From contig MWCT01000001.1 of assembly GCA_002070185.1 (NCBI GenBank), positions 331,110-395,109 of the forward strand: 64,000 bases of DNA, given 5' to 3'. Position numbers and translations under genes: made by a program. This document shows positions 52,950 through 61,096 of this stretch, in pieces; positions within the stretch are counted from its first letter, which is position 1; each line of letters opens with the position of its first letter. This DNA comes from a candidate division BRC1 bacterium ADurb.Bin183. Its GTDB lineage: Bacteria; Sumerlaeota; Sumerlaeia; MWCT01. Below the pieces are notes generated by a model. That model saw only the letters and a list, made by a program, of their open reading frames with translations. It did no database searches and had not been told where the DNA came from.

Positions 52950-53570
52950 ATGCTCGGAATTGACGTCAAATCTATTATGATGCAGGACTCGGCGCCGGAT
53001 GTTTCCGAAAATAAGGTTCGAGCCCTTGTGGAGGCAGTCCTGCATGGAGACCGGAAGAAATATGGCGAATTGTTCGAGTTATTCCAGCCTCTGGTTTTCC
53101 GCCTTTCATGGAATTTGACGGGGAATTTCGATGACGCAATGGATATCGTTCAGGAATGTTTCCTCCGCGCATATCGAGCGCTTTCCTCATGGAAGGGCAA
53201 AGCGAAATTTTCCACATGGCTTCATCGCATCGCAGTCAACACAGCGATTGATTTTATCCGCCGCGAGGCAAGACACCATGAAAAACGGATGGAGGGTTCC
53301 CCAAATGAGGAAGAGGACGAGGAGGTTCAGAGCCTTTGCGAGGGCGTGGAACGGCGCACGCCTTTGACAGAGCTGCAGCAGAAGGAATTGCGCACGAAGA
53401 TTTTCACGGCGGTCTCCTTCCTCCCGAAGATGCAGCGCCGATGTTTTGTCCTCCGCTACTTGGGCGATATGTCCATAAGGGAGGTTTCGGAGATTCTCGG
53501 CTGCAGCGAGGGGACAGTAAAAAGCCAACTGCATCGGGCAAGGGTGTTTTTGAAATCTGCGTTGGTATAA
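52950..53570 (+). CDS. ECF-type RNA polymerase sigma factor
   Basis: A 206-residue sigma factor. Region 2 spans about residues 45-115 (LFELFQPLVFRLSWNLTGNFDDAMDIVQECFLRAYRAL, FSTWLHRIAVNTAIDFIRR) with the core-binding and -10 recognition parts. An acidic linker EEEDEEV follows, then region 4 at about 150-203 (LPKMQRRCFVLRYLGDMSIREVSEILGCSEGTVKSQLHRAR), a helix-turn-helix for the -35 box. Typical ECF length. A membrane protein gene follows after 68 bases and is the likely anti-sigma. No clear ribosome-binding site precedes the ATG. Confidence 0.93.
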   Translation: MLGIDVKSIMMQDSAPDVSENKVRALVEAVLHGDRKKYGELFELFQPLVFRLSWNLTGNFDDAMDIVQECFLRAYRALSSWKGKAKFSTWLHRIAVNTAIDFIRREARHHEKRMEGSPNEEEDEEVQSLCEGVERRTPLTELQQKELRTKIFTAVSFLPKMQRRCFVLRYLGDMSIREVSEILGCSEGTVKSQLHRARVFLKSALV

Positions 53571-53638
53571 TTGGGACGGCGCGCTGTCAAAAGCGATAAA
53601 AAAATTATATCAAAAACAGCGCAAGAGGGTTGGAAAAA

Positions 53639-54067
53639 ATGGATGAGAAAATAAAACATGAGCTAAAAGTTAAAATTCAAACCGCCCGCGAGGATTCATC
53701 GGTTGTCATTCAGGGCGATAAATCCGCATGCGATGCCGAATTGGGCACGCTTGCCCCTTGTATAGCCGCCATCAAAACCCCGCCACCGCAACCCTCCTCC
53801 GCTCAATTGGAGGAGGCGCGTCTTAATCTTTTGAGGCAGATTGACGGCAGCCGACCGGACGCCATCGCCAACCTTAGGGATAAAATGACAGCGACGGATT
53901 CGCTTTTTTTGAAGGCGTTTTATTATGGAGCCATTGCTCTGGCGGCGATTATAGTAGCAGCGGCTATTGCCGCCGGAATTATTTACCTGCTCGAAACCCT
54001 ATTCTCCCAGCCCGCCAACGCCGCGCAAGCGTTCGATTCGCTGGCTCGCGGCTGCTTCATGGTTTGA
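53639..54067 (+). CDS. Single-helix membrane protein, putative anti-sigma factor
   Basis: A 142-residue protein directly downstream of the ECF sigma gene. The N-terminal ~90 residues are soluble and charged (LEEARLNLLRQIDGSRPDAI). A membrane helix lies at about 95-122 (AFYYGAIALAAIIVAAAIAAGIIYLL). Position and topology suggest anti-sigma, but the zinc-binding H-x3-C-x2-C motif of common anti-sigma factors is absent; only two separate cysteines occur in the soluble part. ATG 53639 has GAGGG nine bases upstream; the TTG three codons earlier is less likely. Confidence 0.5.
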   Translation: MDEKIKHELKVKIQTAREDSSVVIQGDKSACDAELGTLAPCIAAIKTPPPQPSSAQLEEARLNLLRQIDGSRPDAIANLRDKMTATDSLFLKAFYYGAIALAAIIVAAAIAAGIIYLLETLFSQPANAAQAFDSLARGCFMV

Positions 54068-54100
54068 TGGTTCGACCGGCTCGCTAATTTTGTTGATTGA

Positions 54101-54661
54101 TTACATCCGCTCGATGCCTTGGATATACCGGTCGGCAACAATATAGACAGGTTCAGGGTATCGAACGATGTGCAAAACGCCTGCTTTGACTTGATCGAAT
54201 CTCCCAGCGGGGTCGAGATAAGCCTCGTCGCAACGCCCGCAGAGGAAGTCCGCCGCCACAAGGTCGTGGCTTCCTTCGTTTTTCGTCCATTTCAACCGGC
54301 ATTCAACGCTGGCGGGATAGTCGCGAATCGTCGGCGGGGCAACAATCAGGCTCGGCTCCTCCCTCAAACCCGCCGCCGCAAACTCATCCTTTCCGGCGGG
54401 GTATGCTCGGCTTGCCCGCATAATGGACTCCATATCTTTGAGTCCGGGAATATTGATGACAAATTCCTTTGAGCGGATGATGTTTTTATATGTGTGGCTA
54501 TCGGGAGCAATTGCCAGAATGATGGTGGAACCGATGCGCAGGTAGGAGCCGAATGCCGCCACGTTTTTGACGCCGTTTTCGTCCATTGTGGAGATAACAA
54601 TAACCGGATCTCCCGATAACGGTTTTGCCCTGCGCAAATCCACTTCCTTTTTGTAACACAT
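54101..54661 (-). CDS. Flavin reductase-like (FMN-binding split-barrel) protein
   Basis: A 186-residue flavin reductase domain protein. PVIVISTMDENGVKNVAAFGSYLRIG and the later HTYKNIIRSKEFVINIP are the usual FMN-binding strands; VECRLKWTKNEGSHDLVAADFLCGRCDEAYLD is the barrel end. Two cysteines near residue 140 are unusual but not diagnostic. Members reduce FMN for partner oxygenases or bind flavin for other oxidoreductases. AAGG just upstream gives the start. It begins six bases after the stop of the PAP2 gene, so it is its operon partner. Confidence 0.85.
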   Translation of the reverse strand: MCYKKEVDLRRAKPLSGDPVIVISTMDENGVKNVAAFGSYLRIGSTIILAIAPDSHTYKNIIRSKEFVINIPGLKDMESIMRASRAYPAGKDEFAAAGLREEPSLIVAPPTIRDYPASVECRLKWTKNEGSHDLVAADFLCGRCDEAYLDPAGRFDQVKAGVLHIVRYPEPVYIVADRYIQGIERM

Positions 54662-54667
54662 ATAGCC

Positions 54668-55486
54668 TTATCCTTTCGGTTGATTATCTTCTTTGGATTG
54701 TTGGTTATCCTGATTGACGAGCGTCGCCCAAGCGGCGCGCAAACGGAGGTTGAACCTTTCCATCTTCAATAAAGGCGGCAGCGCCCAGACGACATCTACG
54801 ACTTTTTCCGACCAGCCATACGTTTGCCTGATGCCCGTTTCATAACAAACGGCGGCTATTAAAAGAGAAATAGGCAGCGAGCCCAAAAAGATGTCACTGG
54901 GCCAGTGCGCGCCAGTCATGATACGTGTGGTTGGGACGGTGAGGGCAATCAATAAAAGAGTCCAGCCCGCCCGCGAATATCTCCTCAGCGCCAAAAACGC
55001 CGTAAAATAATACGCCATCGCGTGTCCCGATGGGTAGCAATGCGAATTAGACACCTTTGCCTTGATGCCATAAAGCTCTTTGATGTTTATCCAATCGTCA
55101 AAAACCTTGCTGGGGCTGTCCCGATTGAACACGCCCTCGACGATGCGCTGCCCCTGATAGAGGATTAAAAAAAGCACGCCCGCCCATCCCCAGAAGGCAA
55201 GACGGTTTTTAATCTCCGTTTTATTTTTCCCCATAAAACCGTGGACAAGAAAAAACAGGATAAACATGATGGCGACAAATACATCGCCCTTTTGGGAGTT
55301 GAGCCTTCCCACCATCAAATCAAAAGGTTTGCTCTTGCCCATGAGATTATTAAAATATCGGGCGTAATAGGCGTCGAGATCGAGCAATACCTTTTGCGAG
55401 GAAGGCAAAAGGGCAACGACAAGAAGCGCCAATAAAAACGCCAGAATCCAATACCAAGTGGTTATGAATTTTTTTTCAGAAAGCAT
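54668..55486 (-). CDS. PAP2-family membrane phosphatase
   Basis: A 272-residue integral membrane protein with about six helices. The acid-phosphatase motifs are present: CYPSGHAMAYYF (PSGH) and TRIMTGAHWPSDIFLGSLPIS (the SRxxxxxHxxxD-type motif, here starting with Thr-Arg). The first motif (KxxxxxxRP) is replaced by QRIVEGVFNRDSPSKVF, which has KxxD-type spacing and is not standard. Members dephosphorylate undecaprenyl pyrophosphate, phosphatidylglycerol phosphate or lipid A. Substrate unknown. The active site faces the periplasm. Confidence 0.8.
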   Translation of the reverse strand: MLSEKKFITTWYWILAFLLALLVVALLPSSQKVLLDLDAYYARYFNNLMGKSKPFDLMVGRLNSQKGDVFVAIMFILFFLVHGFMGKNKTEIKNRLAFWGWAGVLFLILYQGQRIVEGVFNRDSPSKVFDDWINIKELYGIKAKVSNSHCYPSGHAMAYYFTAFLALRRYSRAGWTLLLIALTVPTTRIMTGAHWPSDIFLGSLPISLLIAAVCYETGIRQTYGWSEKVVDVVWALPPLLKMERFNLRLRAAWATLVNQDNQQSKEDNQPKG

Positions 55487-55583
55487 AAAAATTTTTAGCC
55501 TTATTTCCCCAATTAATTATCGTCATCTGATAAATGGTTTGGTTTGAGGGGTCAATAAAATAACTGTCATTTTGCCTCTGATT

Positions 55584-58067
55584 TTATTTGATAAGCGTCC
55601 ATTTTGTAAATTGCGCCGGATTGAAGCCCGTGCCGATGCCGGGCGTCCATTCAAGCCAACCGCGCCGTCCGCCGCCGTCATCGTCATTCAAAAGGATGTT
55701 AAATCCAAACTGAGCGCCTTCCTTTAGCACAAGCGGCGCAAGCAGCTTTTTAGGGATGGCGGCTTCATACACATATATATCCTTTTCCGGAGCGGCAAAG
55801 GCAAAGCGGATGTCGGGGACGCCCCGTTCCTCGCGCCTGCCCGCCACAGCCCATGACCAGACGAGCGCCCCTTTTTTTGTTTGCGCCAGCCCAAAAAGAT
55901 ATTGCCCAGCGGCGTTCTCTTCCATTTTGTTTTCCGGTCGCGCATCAAAGGCAATCTGGAAACTATCCCCCTCCCAAATGGTTGAGCCTTCATGCGGCTG
56001 CGAAAAGACGTTGTCCTTCACAATGCCGAGGAAATAGAAAAAATCCTCATCCCATTGTGCGGCGACCTTAGCGCTCAGATTCCAGTCCATGTAGGGAACC
56101 AGCCCCACGGCTTTATCGGGCGTATCCAAATAAATAAACCTTGCCGATTTCCAGTCGGAGGCGTCGCCATCAATTTCCGGCGTTCCATAAATGGCTGCCA
56201 ACTCCGATATTTCCGCCGATTGAACCGCTTGGCTGCCGCTTTTTTCGCTGAGTGTTGCGCTGATTTTGTAGCGATTATCCGGCGATAGTTTCATCTGCGA
56301 AAATGTGAATGAAAATTGAGCGCTTGCGCCGCCTGCGAGATTGCTGACAGGAATCTCGGTCTCGTTGGCAACCCACCCATCCGGCGCGGAAATCTTCAAA
56401 ACCCCCTCAATCGGCTGATGCCGGATATTTTGAATTTCTACACGGACAGGAGGCTGGTATTTTAGCGCGCCGATGATAGGGAGTATGGATAACTCCGCTG
56501 ATGAAATTCCAGCGATTTCGCCTTTGTCAAGGCACGCCGCCAGACGTTCTGCGCTCATCTCCGGCGCAACTAGATATATCGGTTCGGCATCCAGCGGGAT
56601 GGTCTCGGTTGGCAGGAAGTTGCCCATGATGTCATAGATTTTGACTCGAGTATCAAATGATGACTTGAGCCTGCCCGATGCGCCGGCGCTCCAAATTGCC
56701 GCAAGGCTCCCCTCTTTTTTTTCAAAAACAAAAATGCGCGCCGGTCGCGCCAATTCCACGCGGCTGTGGAATTTTGCGTCCTCCAAAAAATACACCATCG
56801 CCGCATACGCGCCGAGCGCAAAACGCGGCGTCCAGTCCTCGCGGTTCACCAGACCATAATGTTGTGCGTTCTTGTTGCGGTTGTCGTTGACAAAATTATA
56901 CCAGAAAAATTTATCCAGACCCGCGGCAAGTCCGTAGATATGCGTCCGCGCCAGACATATAGCCTGATGGCGCATCTGCCCCGGTTCCATCGTGGAATGC
57001 CAGCCAAATTCGCTGACCCAAAAGGGCTTGTCTTTTATCCCGAGTTTGTCAAATTCCTTTTTCATTTTGCCCATGCTCTCGTCAATTCCGCCTTCTTCGG
57101 GCGTGCGCGGCGGGCAATAAAAATGAGGCGTCACTCCATCGAGCGACTGTGCGCCCGCTTCTTTGATGGCGGCGGCGTTGAAAGATTCGCCCGCTTCGGA
57201 AAAAAAGACGCGGCAATTGGGATCGGCGGCTTTTGCTGCCTGATATGCCGCTTTGAGGAGGCGTCCAAATTGCTCGCCGCTTCCATCCCAGAACGTTGCC
57301 GGTTCGTTCCAGATTTCCCAGTCGCTCACTCCGTAGCCGTCCGTCCAGCCGTGCTCTTTCGCGAAGGCGCCGTTTGGTTTGTAGCGCTCCACCACATGGC
57401 GGACATAATTGGCATAAGCGGCGATGCCCTCATCGGTGTGATGCGCCGCCCATTTGCCCCAGTAGTCGAGCAATCCCAGAATCAAGATATTTTTATCGCG
57501 GGCGGTTATGACCGTGCAGTCGGATTTTTCCCAATGCCATTTATCTTTTTGTGGTTCAAGGATGTCCCACAAAAATTCTTCGCGATTCCAGACCGCGCCG
57601 ATCATGTTTTGAATCGTTGAGGCGATGGCGAGTTCTTCCGGCGAAAAGCGGACGATGTAATAAGCGCCCACGCCGAAAGGGGATTCGGGTTTCAATTTCA
57701 TAAGGCGGACATCGGGGATTCGGGCAAATGTGGTTTCATCTGTTTTGATAATTTTCCCCTTTTTATTTGCGAGAGATAAGGCTGCTATAAAGACACCCAA
57801 TTTTTTATCCGGCGTTATTTTTTGAGGGGTTTTTATTTCCGCGCGGTTCCAGTCTTTCCGTAGAACCGGGTCCCCGTAGAAATCATAAATTGTTAAGGTT
57901 GCCGATGTGAAATCCGTTTTTGAAAGATCGAACGAAATTTCTATTTCCTCATCCTCCGAGAAAATTGCCGGAGACGCCCCAGCCTTCAGGCGCAGATACT
58001 CAGCCGGCGCGGCAAAGATAGAAAAACAAAATATTAGTAAACAAAAAGATGAAAATAGAATTTTCAT
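55584..58067 (-). CDS. Secreted clan-A-like glycoside hydrolase with C-terminal CBM9-like domain
   Basis: An 827-residue exported protein. Signal peptide KILFSSFCLLIFCFSIFAAPA. A beta-sandwich covers about 25-115, then a TIM-barrel hydrolase of GH clan A from about 125 to 430: acid/base WEIWNEP (Glu255) and nucleophile WVSEFGW (Glu353), both intact; ILGLLDYWGKWA and VTPHFYCPP are barrel strands. Two beta domains follow (about 440-630). The last ~190 residues (EIDGDASDWKSARFIYLD, WDEDFFYFLGIVKD, GDSFQIAFDAR) are a CBM9-like module. The closest families are GH39 or GH5-like; the exact family needs comparison. AAGGAG precedes the ATG. Confidence 0.8.
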   Translation of the reverse strand: MKILFSSFCLLIFCFSIFAAPAEYLRLKAGASPAIFSEDEEIEISFDLSKTDFTSATLTIYDFYGDPVLRKDWNRAEIKTPQKITPDKKLGVFIAALSLANKKGKIIKTDETTFARIPDVRLMKLKPESPFGVGAYYIVRFSPEELAIASTIQNMIGAVWNREEFLWDILEPQKDKWHWEKSDCTVITARDKNILILGLLDYWGKWAAHHTDEGIAAYANYVRHVVERYKPNGAFAKEHGWTDGYGVSDWEIWNEPATFWDGSGEQFGRLLKAAYQAAKAADPNCRVFFSEAGESFNAAAIKEAGAQSLDGVTPHFYCPPRTPEEGGIDESMGKMKKEFDKLGIKDKPFWVSEFGWHSTMEPGQMRHQAICLARTHIYGLAAGLDKFFWYNFVNDNRNKNAQHYGLVNREDWTPRFALGAYAAMVYFLEDAKFHSRVELARPARIFVFEKKEGSLAAIWSAGASGRLKSSFDTRVKIYDIMGNFLPTETIPLDAEPIYLVAPEMSAERLAACLDKGEIAGISSAELSILPIIGALKYQPPVRVEIQNIRHQPIEGVLKISAPDGWVANETEIPVSNLAGGASAQFSFTFSQMKLSPDNRYKISATLSEKSGSQAVQSAEISELAAIYGTPEIDGDASDWKSARFIYLDTPDKAVGLVPYMDWNLSAKVAAQWDEDFFYFLGIVKDNVFSQPHEGSTIWEGDSFQIAFDARPENKMEENAAGQYLFGLAQTKKGALVWSWAVAGRREERGVPDIRFAFAAPEKDIYVYEAAIPKKLLAPLVLKEGAQFGFNILLNDDDGGGRRGWLEWTPGIGTGFNPAQFTKWTLIK

Positions 58068-58111
58068 GATTTATCTCCTTCTATATCATCCGCCCAACTT
58101 CATATATGTGT

Positions 58112-58117
58112 ATTATA
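58112..58117 (-). promoter_or_regulatory. -10 box for the glycoside hydrolase gene
   Basis: Perfect TATAAT on the minus strand, about 45 bases upstream of the ATG. The -35 position falls inside the homopolymer tract at 58132-58147 and is a poor match (CAAAAA). Confidence 0.45.
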
Positions 58118-58131
58118 TCCTCGCGTTCAAC

Positions 58132-58147
58132 TTTTTTTTGGGGGGGG
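58132..58147. repeat. T8G8 homopolymer tract at the -35 region
   Basis: Eight T then eight G (A and C on the minus strand, in the order C8 then A8). It lies where the -35 box of the glycoside hydrolase promoter should be, so changes in tract length would change promoter spacing. Confidence 0.7.
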
Positions 58148-58208
58148 ATGAAGCGCAATGATTTGCCTACACAAAGGGCTGGAGGCGTCCCGTTTCAATG
58201 GAGGCAAA

Positions 58209-58313
58209 ATGTCAAATTCTTCAAAAAAGCAATCTTATGAAAGCGCAGCAGGCTCATCAAAACGGTTTGCCGCTTGCGCGGGTATGCCATTTTTTCAAAT
58301 ACTCCGGCAATAA
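58209..58313 (+). CDS. Possible 34-residue ORF
   Basis: ATG to TAA in the spacer, with GGAGG four bases upstream. The peptide is Ser/Lys/Ala-rich (MSNSSKKQSYESAAGSSKRF onward) and not recognised. Supported only by the ribosome-binding site. Confidence 0.2.
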   Translation: MSNSSKKQSYESAAGSSKRFAACAGMPFFQILRQ

Positions 58314-58348
58314 AAAAGCCGAGGACTTTTGTTTGAAAAGCCCTCGGC
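58312..58348 (-). terminator. Rho-independent terminator of the dehydrogenase gene
   Basis: On the minus strand GCCGAGGGCTTTT pairs with AAAAGTCCTCGGC (one mismatch) around a five-base loop, then TTTTTTATT. It sits about 85 bases after the gene's stop. Confidence 0.85.
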
Positions 58349-58434
58349 GGCAATAAAGCGAAAAGTTTTTTATGAGACGCGCCGTTGTTGGCGGTTTACG
58401 GCAAATAACCGCAGCCTGATTTTAATCTGCGCGC

Positions 58435-59553
58435 TTATAGATACTTGGCGATTTCCTTTGCCATATCAAGCGTGGTGTTTGCGCCTCCCATGTCGTAAGT
58501 GCGGACGTTGCCCTCTTTGATGACTTGCGCCGCGGCGGCTTCAAGGCGATTTCCTTTTTCCGTCTCACCGAGCCAATCGAGCATCATCTTTACGGCAAGA
58601 ATTGTTGCAATGGGGTTGACTTTGTATTGTCCGGCGTATTTGGGGGCGCTGCCGTGCGTGGGTTCAAAAACGGCAAGTTTTTCGCCGATGTTGCCGGAGC
58701 ATCCGAATCCAAGCCCGCCGACCATCTGGGCGCAGAGGTCGGAGATGATATCGCCATAAAGATTCGGCGCCACAAGCACATCATAATTGAAAGGATTTTT
58801 CAGAAGCCACATGGTCATGGCGTCAATATTGGCGTCGTCCATGGCGATTTCCGGGAATTGCTTTGCCACCTCTTTGGCGGTTTCAAGGAAGAGACCGTCC
58901 GTCGCCCGAACAACATTCGCCTTGTGAACGATGGTTACTTTTTTGCGATTGAATTTCCGCGCGAATTCAAAAGCGGCGCGCACAATCCGTTCGGAGCCTT
59001 TTTTTGTGTTAATCTTGCAGGAGATTGCAAGTTGATCCCTTGGGACATCTTTGAAAGCGGCAAAAGGTTTGGAAAGTTTCATAAGAACCTCAGAAAGTTC
59101 ATCGGGGACGGTGTTAAACTCCACCCCCGCATAAAGGTCTTCCGTATTTTCGCGGAAAACAACGAGATTGATATTCTCTTTGAAATTCAGCGGATTGCCC
59201 GCATAGCCCTTGCAGGGGCGGAGGCAGATATAAAGGTCAAAGAGCTGGCGCATGCGCACAATGGGCGAGCGGTAAACAAGCCCTTTGCCTTTGAGCTCGG
59301 GAACCAATTCCGCCTCGGCAGCCTTGACAGGTTTAGAAGTGATCGCCCCAAAAATCGCAGCGTCCACATTTTTCAGCAGCTCAATTGTTCGGGCGGGGAA
59401 GGCATCGCCTTCCTTTCGCCAGAATTCCCAGCCGATGTCGCCGTGGATATATTCCGCATCCAGCGCAATTTTATCGAGAACAATTTTTGCGGCGTCGAGA
59501 ACGTCCACGCCGATGCCGTCGCCGGGCAGCCACGCAATCTTGTATTTTGCCAT
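58435..59553 (-). CDS. Isocitrate/isopropylmalate dehydrogenase family protein
   Basis: A 372-residue NAD(P)-dependent beta-decarboxylating dehydrogenase. LPGDGIG at the N-terminus, YRSPIVRMRQLFDLYICLRPCKGY (substrate arginines), VVFRENTEDLYAGVEF, KANVVRATDGLF (catalytic Lys), NIDAMTM (metal Asp), LYGDIISDLCAQMVGGLGF and FEPTHGSAPKYAG are intact. Tyr in ENTEDLYAG and the short length fit the mitochondrial-type or homoisocitrate-like NAD group rather than LeuB. Which substrate is used is open; no leu or TCA genes are near. I use ATG 59553 with GGGGGA upstream; the eleven residues before it are not part of the fold. Confidence 0.87.
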   Translation of the reverse strand: MAKYKIAWLPGDGIGVDVLDAAKIVLDKIALDAEYIHGDIGWEFWRKEGDAFPARTIELLKNVDAAIFGAITSKPVKAAEAELVPELKGKGLVYRSPIVRMRQLFDLYICLRPCKGYAGNPLNFKENINLVVFRENTEDLYAGVEFNTVPDELSEVLMKLSKPFAAFKDVPRDQLAISCKINTKKGSERIVRAAFEFARKFNRKKVTIVHKANVVRATDGLFLETAKEVAKQFPEIAMDDANIDAMTMWLLKNPFNYDVLVAPNLYGDIISDLCAQMVGGLGFGCSGNIGEKLAVFEPTHGSAPKYAGQYKVNPIATILAVKMMLDWLGETEKGNRLEAAAAQVIKEGNVRTYDMGGANTTLDMAKEIAKYL

Positions 59554-59642
59554 AATTGCCGTCCCCCTTTTTTCAAATTCATACAAAGAATATTTTTATC
59601 CAAGACAAGTGGGATTGTCCATGAAAGAGTTTTTGAGGAAAA

Positions 59643-60299
59643 TCAAGTTTTTTGAAACATGAAAAATTCGCCGCGGTTGAGGGGGCAATTTTCACAACGC
59701 GGTTTTGGACGGCAGAATTCCTTTCCCAACCGAACTATAAGAGCGTGGTATTCATTGTAAAGCGAAATGTCCTTATGCAGCGCCCGCTCAAAAAAGGCGC
59801 GAGCGCTTTCGTAATCATCATCCTCGTTTAAGAAACCGTGCCGCCGTCCAATCCGCATGGTATAAGCGTCAATCACAAACACCGCGCGCCCCAGCGCATA
59901 AAGAAGGATAGAATCCGCCGTCTCCTTTCCCACGCCGTGAACGGAGAGCAATTCCCTTCGCAGCTCTTCCGTCGGGATGAGCGCCAATTGCTCAAAATCT
60001 GCGCCGCATCGTTCCATGAAATATTGAACGACTGAGCGCAGCCTTTTTTCCTTGATGTTGAAATATCCGGAAGGGCGAATGAGATTTGATAATTTTTGAG
60101 GGGACAGCCGAAGAATTCGTTCAAAGGAAAGCGCATCCGCCGTTTTCAGATTCTGAATAGCGCGCACGACATTGCCCCAATTGGTGTTTTGAGTTAGCAC
60201 CGCGCCGATGATAATCTCCTCGGTTGTTTCGCCGGGCCACCAATGCTGCTTGCCGAATTCCTTGAAAAGCTTTCGATAAATATTTTGCGCGATATTCAT
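59643..60299 (-). CDS. Endonuclease III-related HhH-GPD protein lacking one Fe-S cysteine
   Basis: A 218-residue helix-hairpin-helix glycosylase. QHWWPGETTEEIIIGAVLTQNTNWGNVVRAI is the typical N-terminus of the EndoIII-like bacterial group. The hairpin is LLSVHGVGKETADSILLYA; the catalytic aspartate is in FVIDAYTMRI. At the position of the catalytic lysine (EndoIII VGRKTA) the protein reads GKETAD, so an AP-lyase lysine is uncertain and the enzyme may be a monofunctional glycosylase. The cluster loop has C-x5-C-x2-C (FCRPKPRCENCPL), but the expected fourth cysteine is absent: NRGEFFMF follows to the end. Gene alone, divergent from the HNH gene. Confidence 0.82.
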   Translation of the reverse strand: MNIAQNIYRKLFKEFGKQHWWPGETTEEIIIGAVLTQNTNWGNVVRAIQNLKTADALSFERILRLSPQKLSNLIRPSGYFNIKEKRLRSVVQYFMERCGADFEQLALIPTEELRRELLSVHGVGKETADSILLYALGRAVFVIDAYTMRIGRRHGFLNEDDDYESARAFFERALHKDISLYNEYHALIVRLGKEFCRPKPRCENCPLNRGEFFMFQKT

Positions 60300-60487
60300 G
60301 ATGGGGATAGTTTTTTATGAAAAATAAACTGTCAAGGGCAAGCAAGGCAAAAACCAAATATGCAAAAGGGGTTGCAAAAAGGGCTTTTTTTTCTGGACAG
60401 CGTCAAGAAGAAAATATTATGGGTTTGAAAATTTAGGTTGAAGCGGGAGTATGCGGTTTTTTTTGTTTATCGCAAAAACGTGATACA

Positions 60488-61084
60488 ATGAGCCAGATTC
60501 TCAACAGAAACGTCCTCGTCCTTAACAAGCACTGGATGGCGATTCATGTGTGCTCGGTGCGCCGCGCCTTGTCGCTTGTATATCAGGATTTGGCTTCCGT
60601 TGTAACGGAGGATTATGAAGTTTTTGATTTTGACACATGGAAAGACTTATCCCGTTTCGCCGATACCGGCGTGGTTTACACGCCTCAATATCCCCTCCTT
60701 GCGCCGGAGGTGATTTTGCTTCGGCGGTGCAACAAGTTGCCGAAGCATTACGTCAAATTCAACCGGCGCAACATTTATCAGCGCGATAATTTCACCTGCC
60801 AATATTGCGGCAAGGTCCTTCCGCGCAATGAGCTGACGATTGACCACGTTATTCCCCGCAGCCGCGGCGGAAAGTCCAACTGGCAGAATGTGGTGCTTGC
60901 CTGCATTCAATGCAACGCGGACAAAGGCGATCGCCTTCCGAAAGAATGCGCCATGAATCCCATGCGCGAGCCGCGCGAACCCCATTGGAGCATGCTGATG
61001 TATCGTCCTCTTATCGAGGAGGACCATACGCTCTGGCGCAAGTTCGTGGACGTGGCTTATTGGAACGTAACCTTGGAAGAGTAG
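60488..61084 (+). CDS. HNH endonuclease
   Basis: A 198-residue HNH-family protein. The N-terminal half (VLVLNKHWMAIHVCSVRRALSLVYQD) is the conserved lead-in of a widespread bacterial HNH group. The nuclease has zinc pairs CQYCGK and CIQCNADKGD, and IDHVIPRSRGGKSNWQNVVLAC with the catalytic His (DHVIP) and Asn. Such solo genes are common outside restriction systems and their targets are unknown. Convergent with the AsmA-like gene, 12 bases apart. Confidence 0.88.
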   Translation: MSQILNRNVLVLNKHWMAIHVCSVRRALSLVYQDLASVVTEDYEVFDFDTWKDLSRFADTGVVYTPQYPLLAPEVILLRRCNKLPKHYVKFNRRNIYQRDNFTCQYCGKVLPRNELTIDHVIPRSRGGKSNWQNVVLACIQCNADKGDRLPKECAMNPMREPREPHWSMLMYRPLIEEDHTLWRKFVDVAYWNVTLEE

Positions 61085-61096
61085 AATTCCCGCCGA

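Larger units (their letters stand above)
58068..58434. other. Spacer between glycoside hydrolase and dehydrogenase genes
   Basis: About 367 bases with the glycoside hydrolase promoter, the T8G8 tract, a possible 34-residue ORF and the terminator of the upstream minus-strand gene. Nothing else seen. Confidence 0.5.

Noticed and set aside
58525..59655. 376-codon plus-strand frame
   Set aside because: Full-length antisense of the dehydrogenase gene, which has intact family motifs on the other strand.
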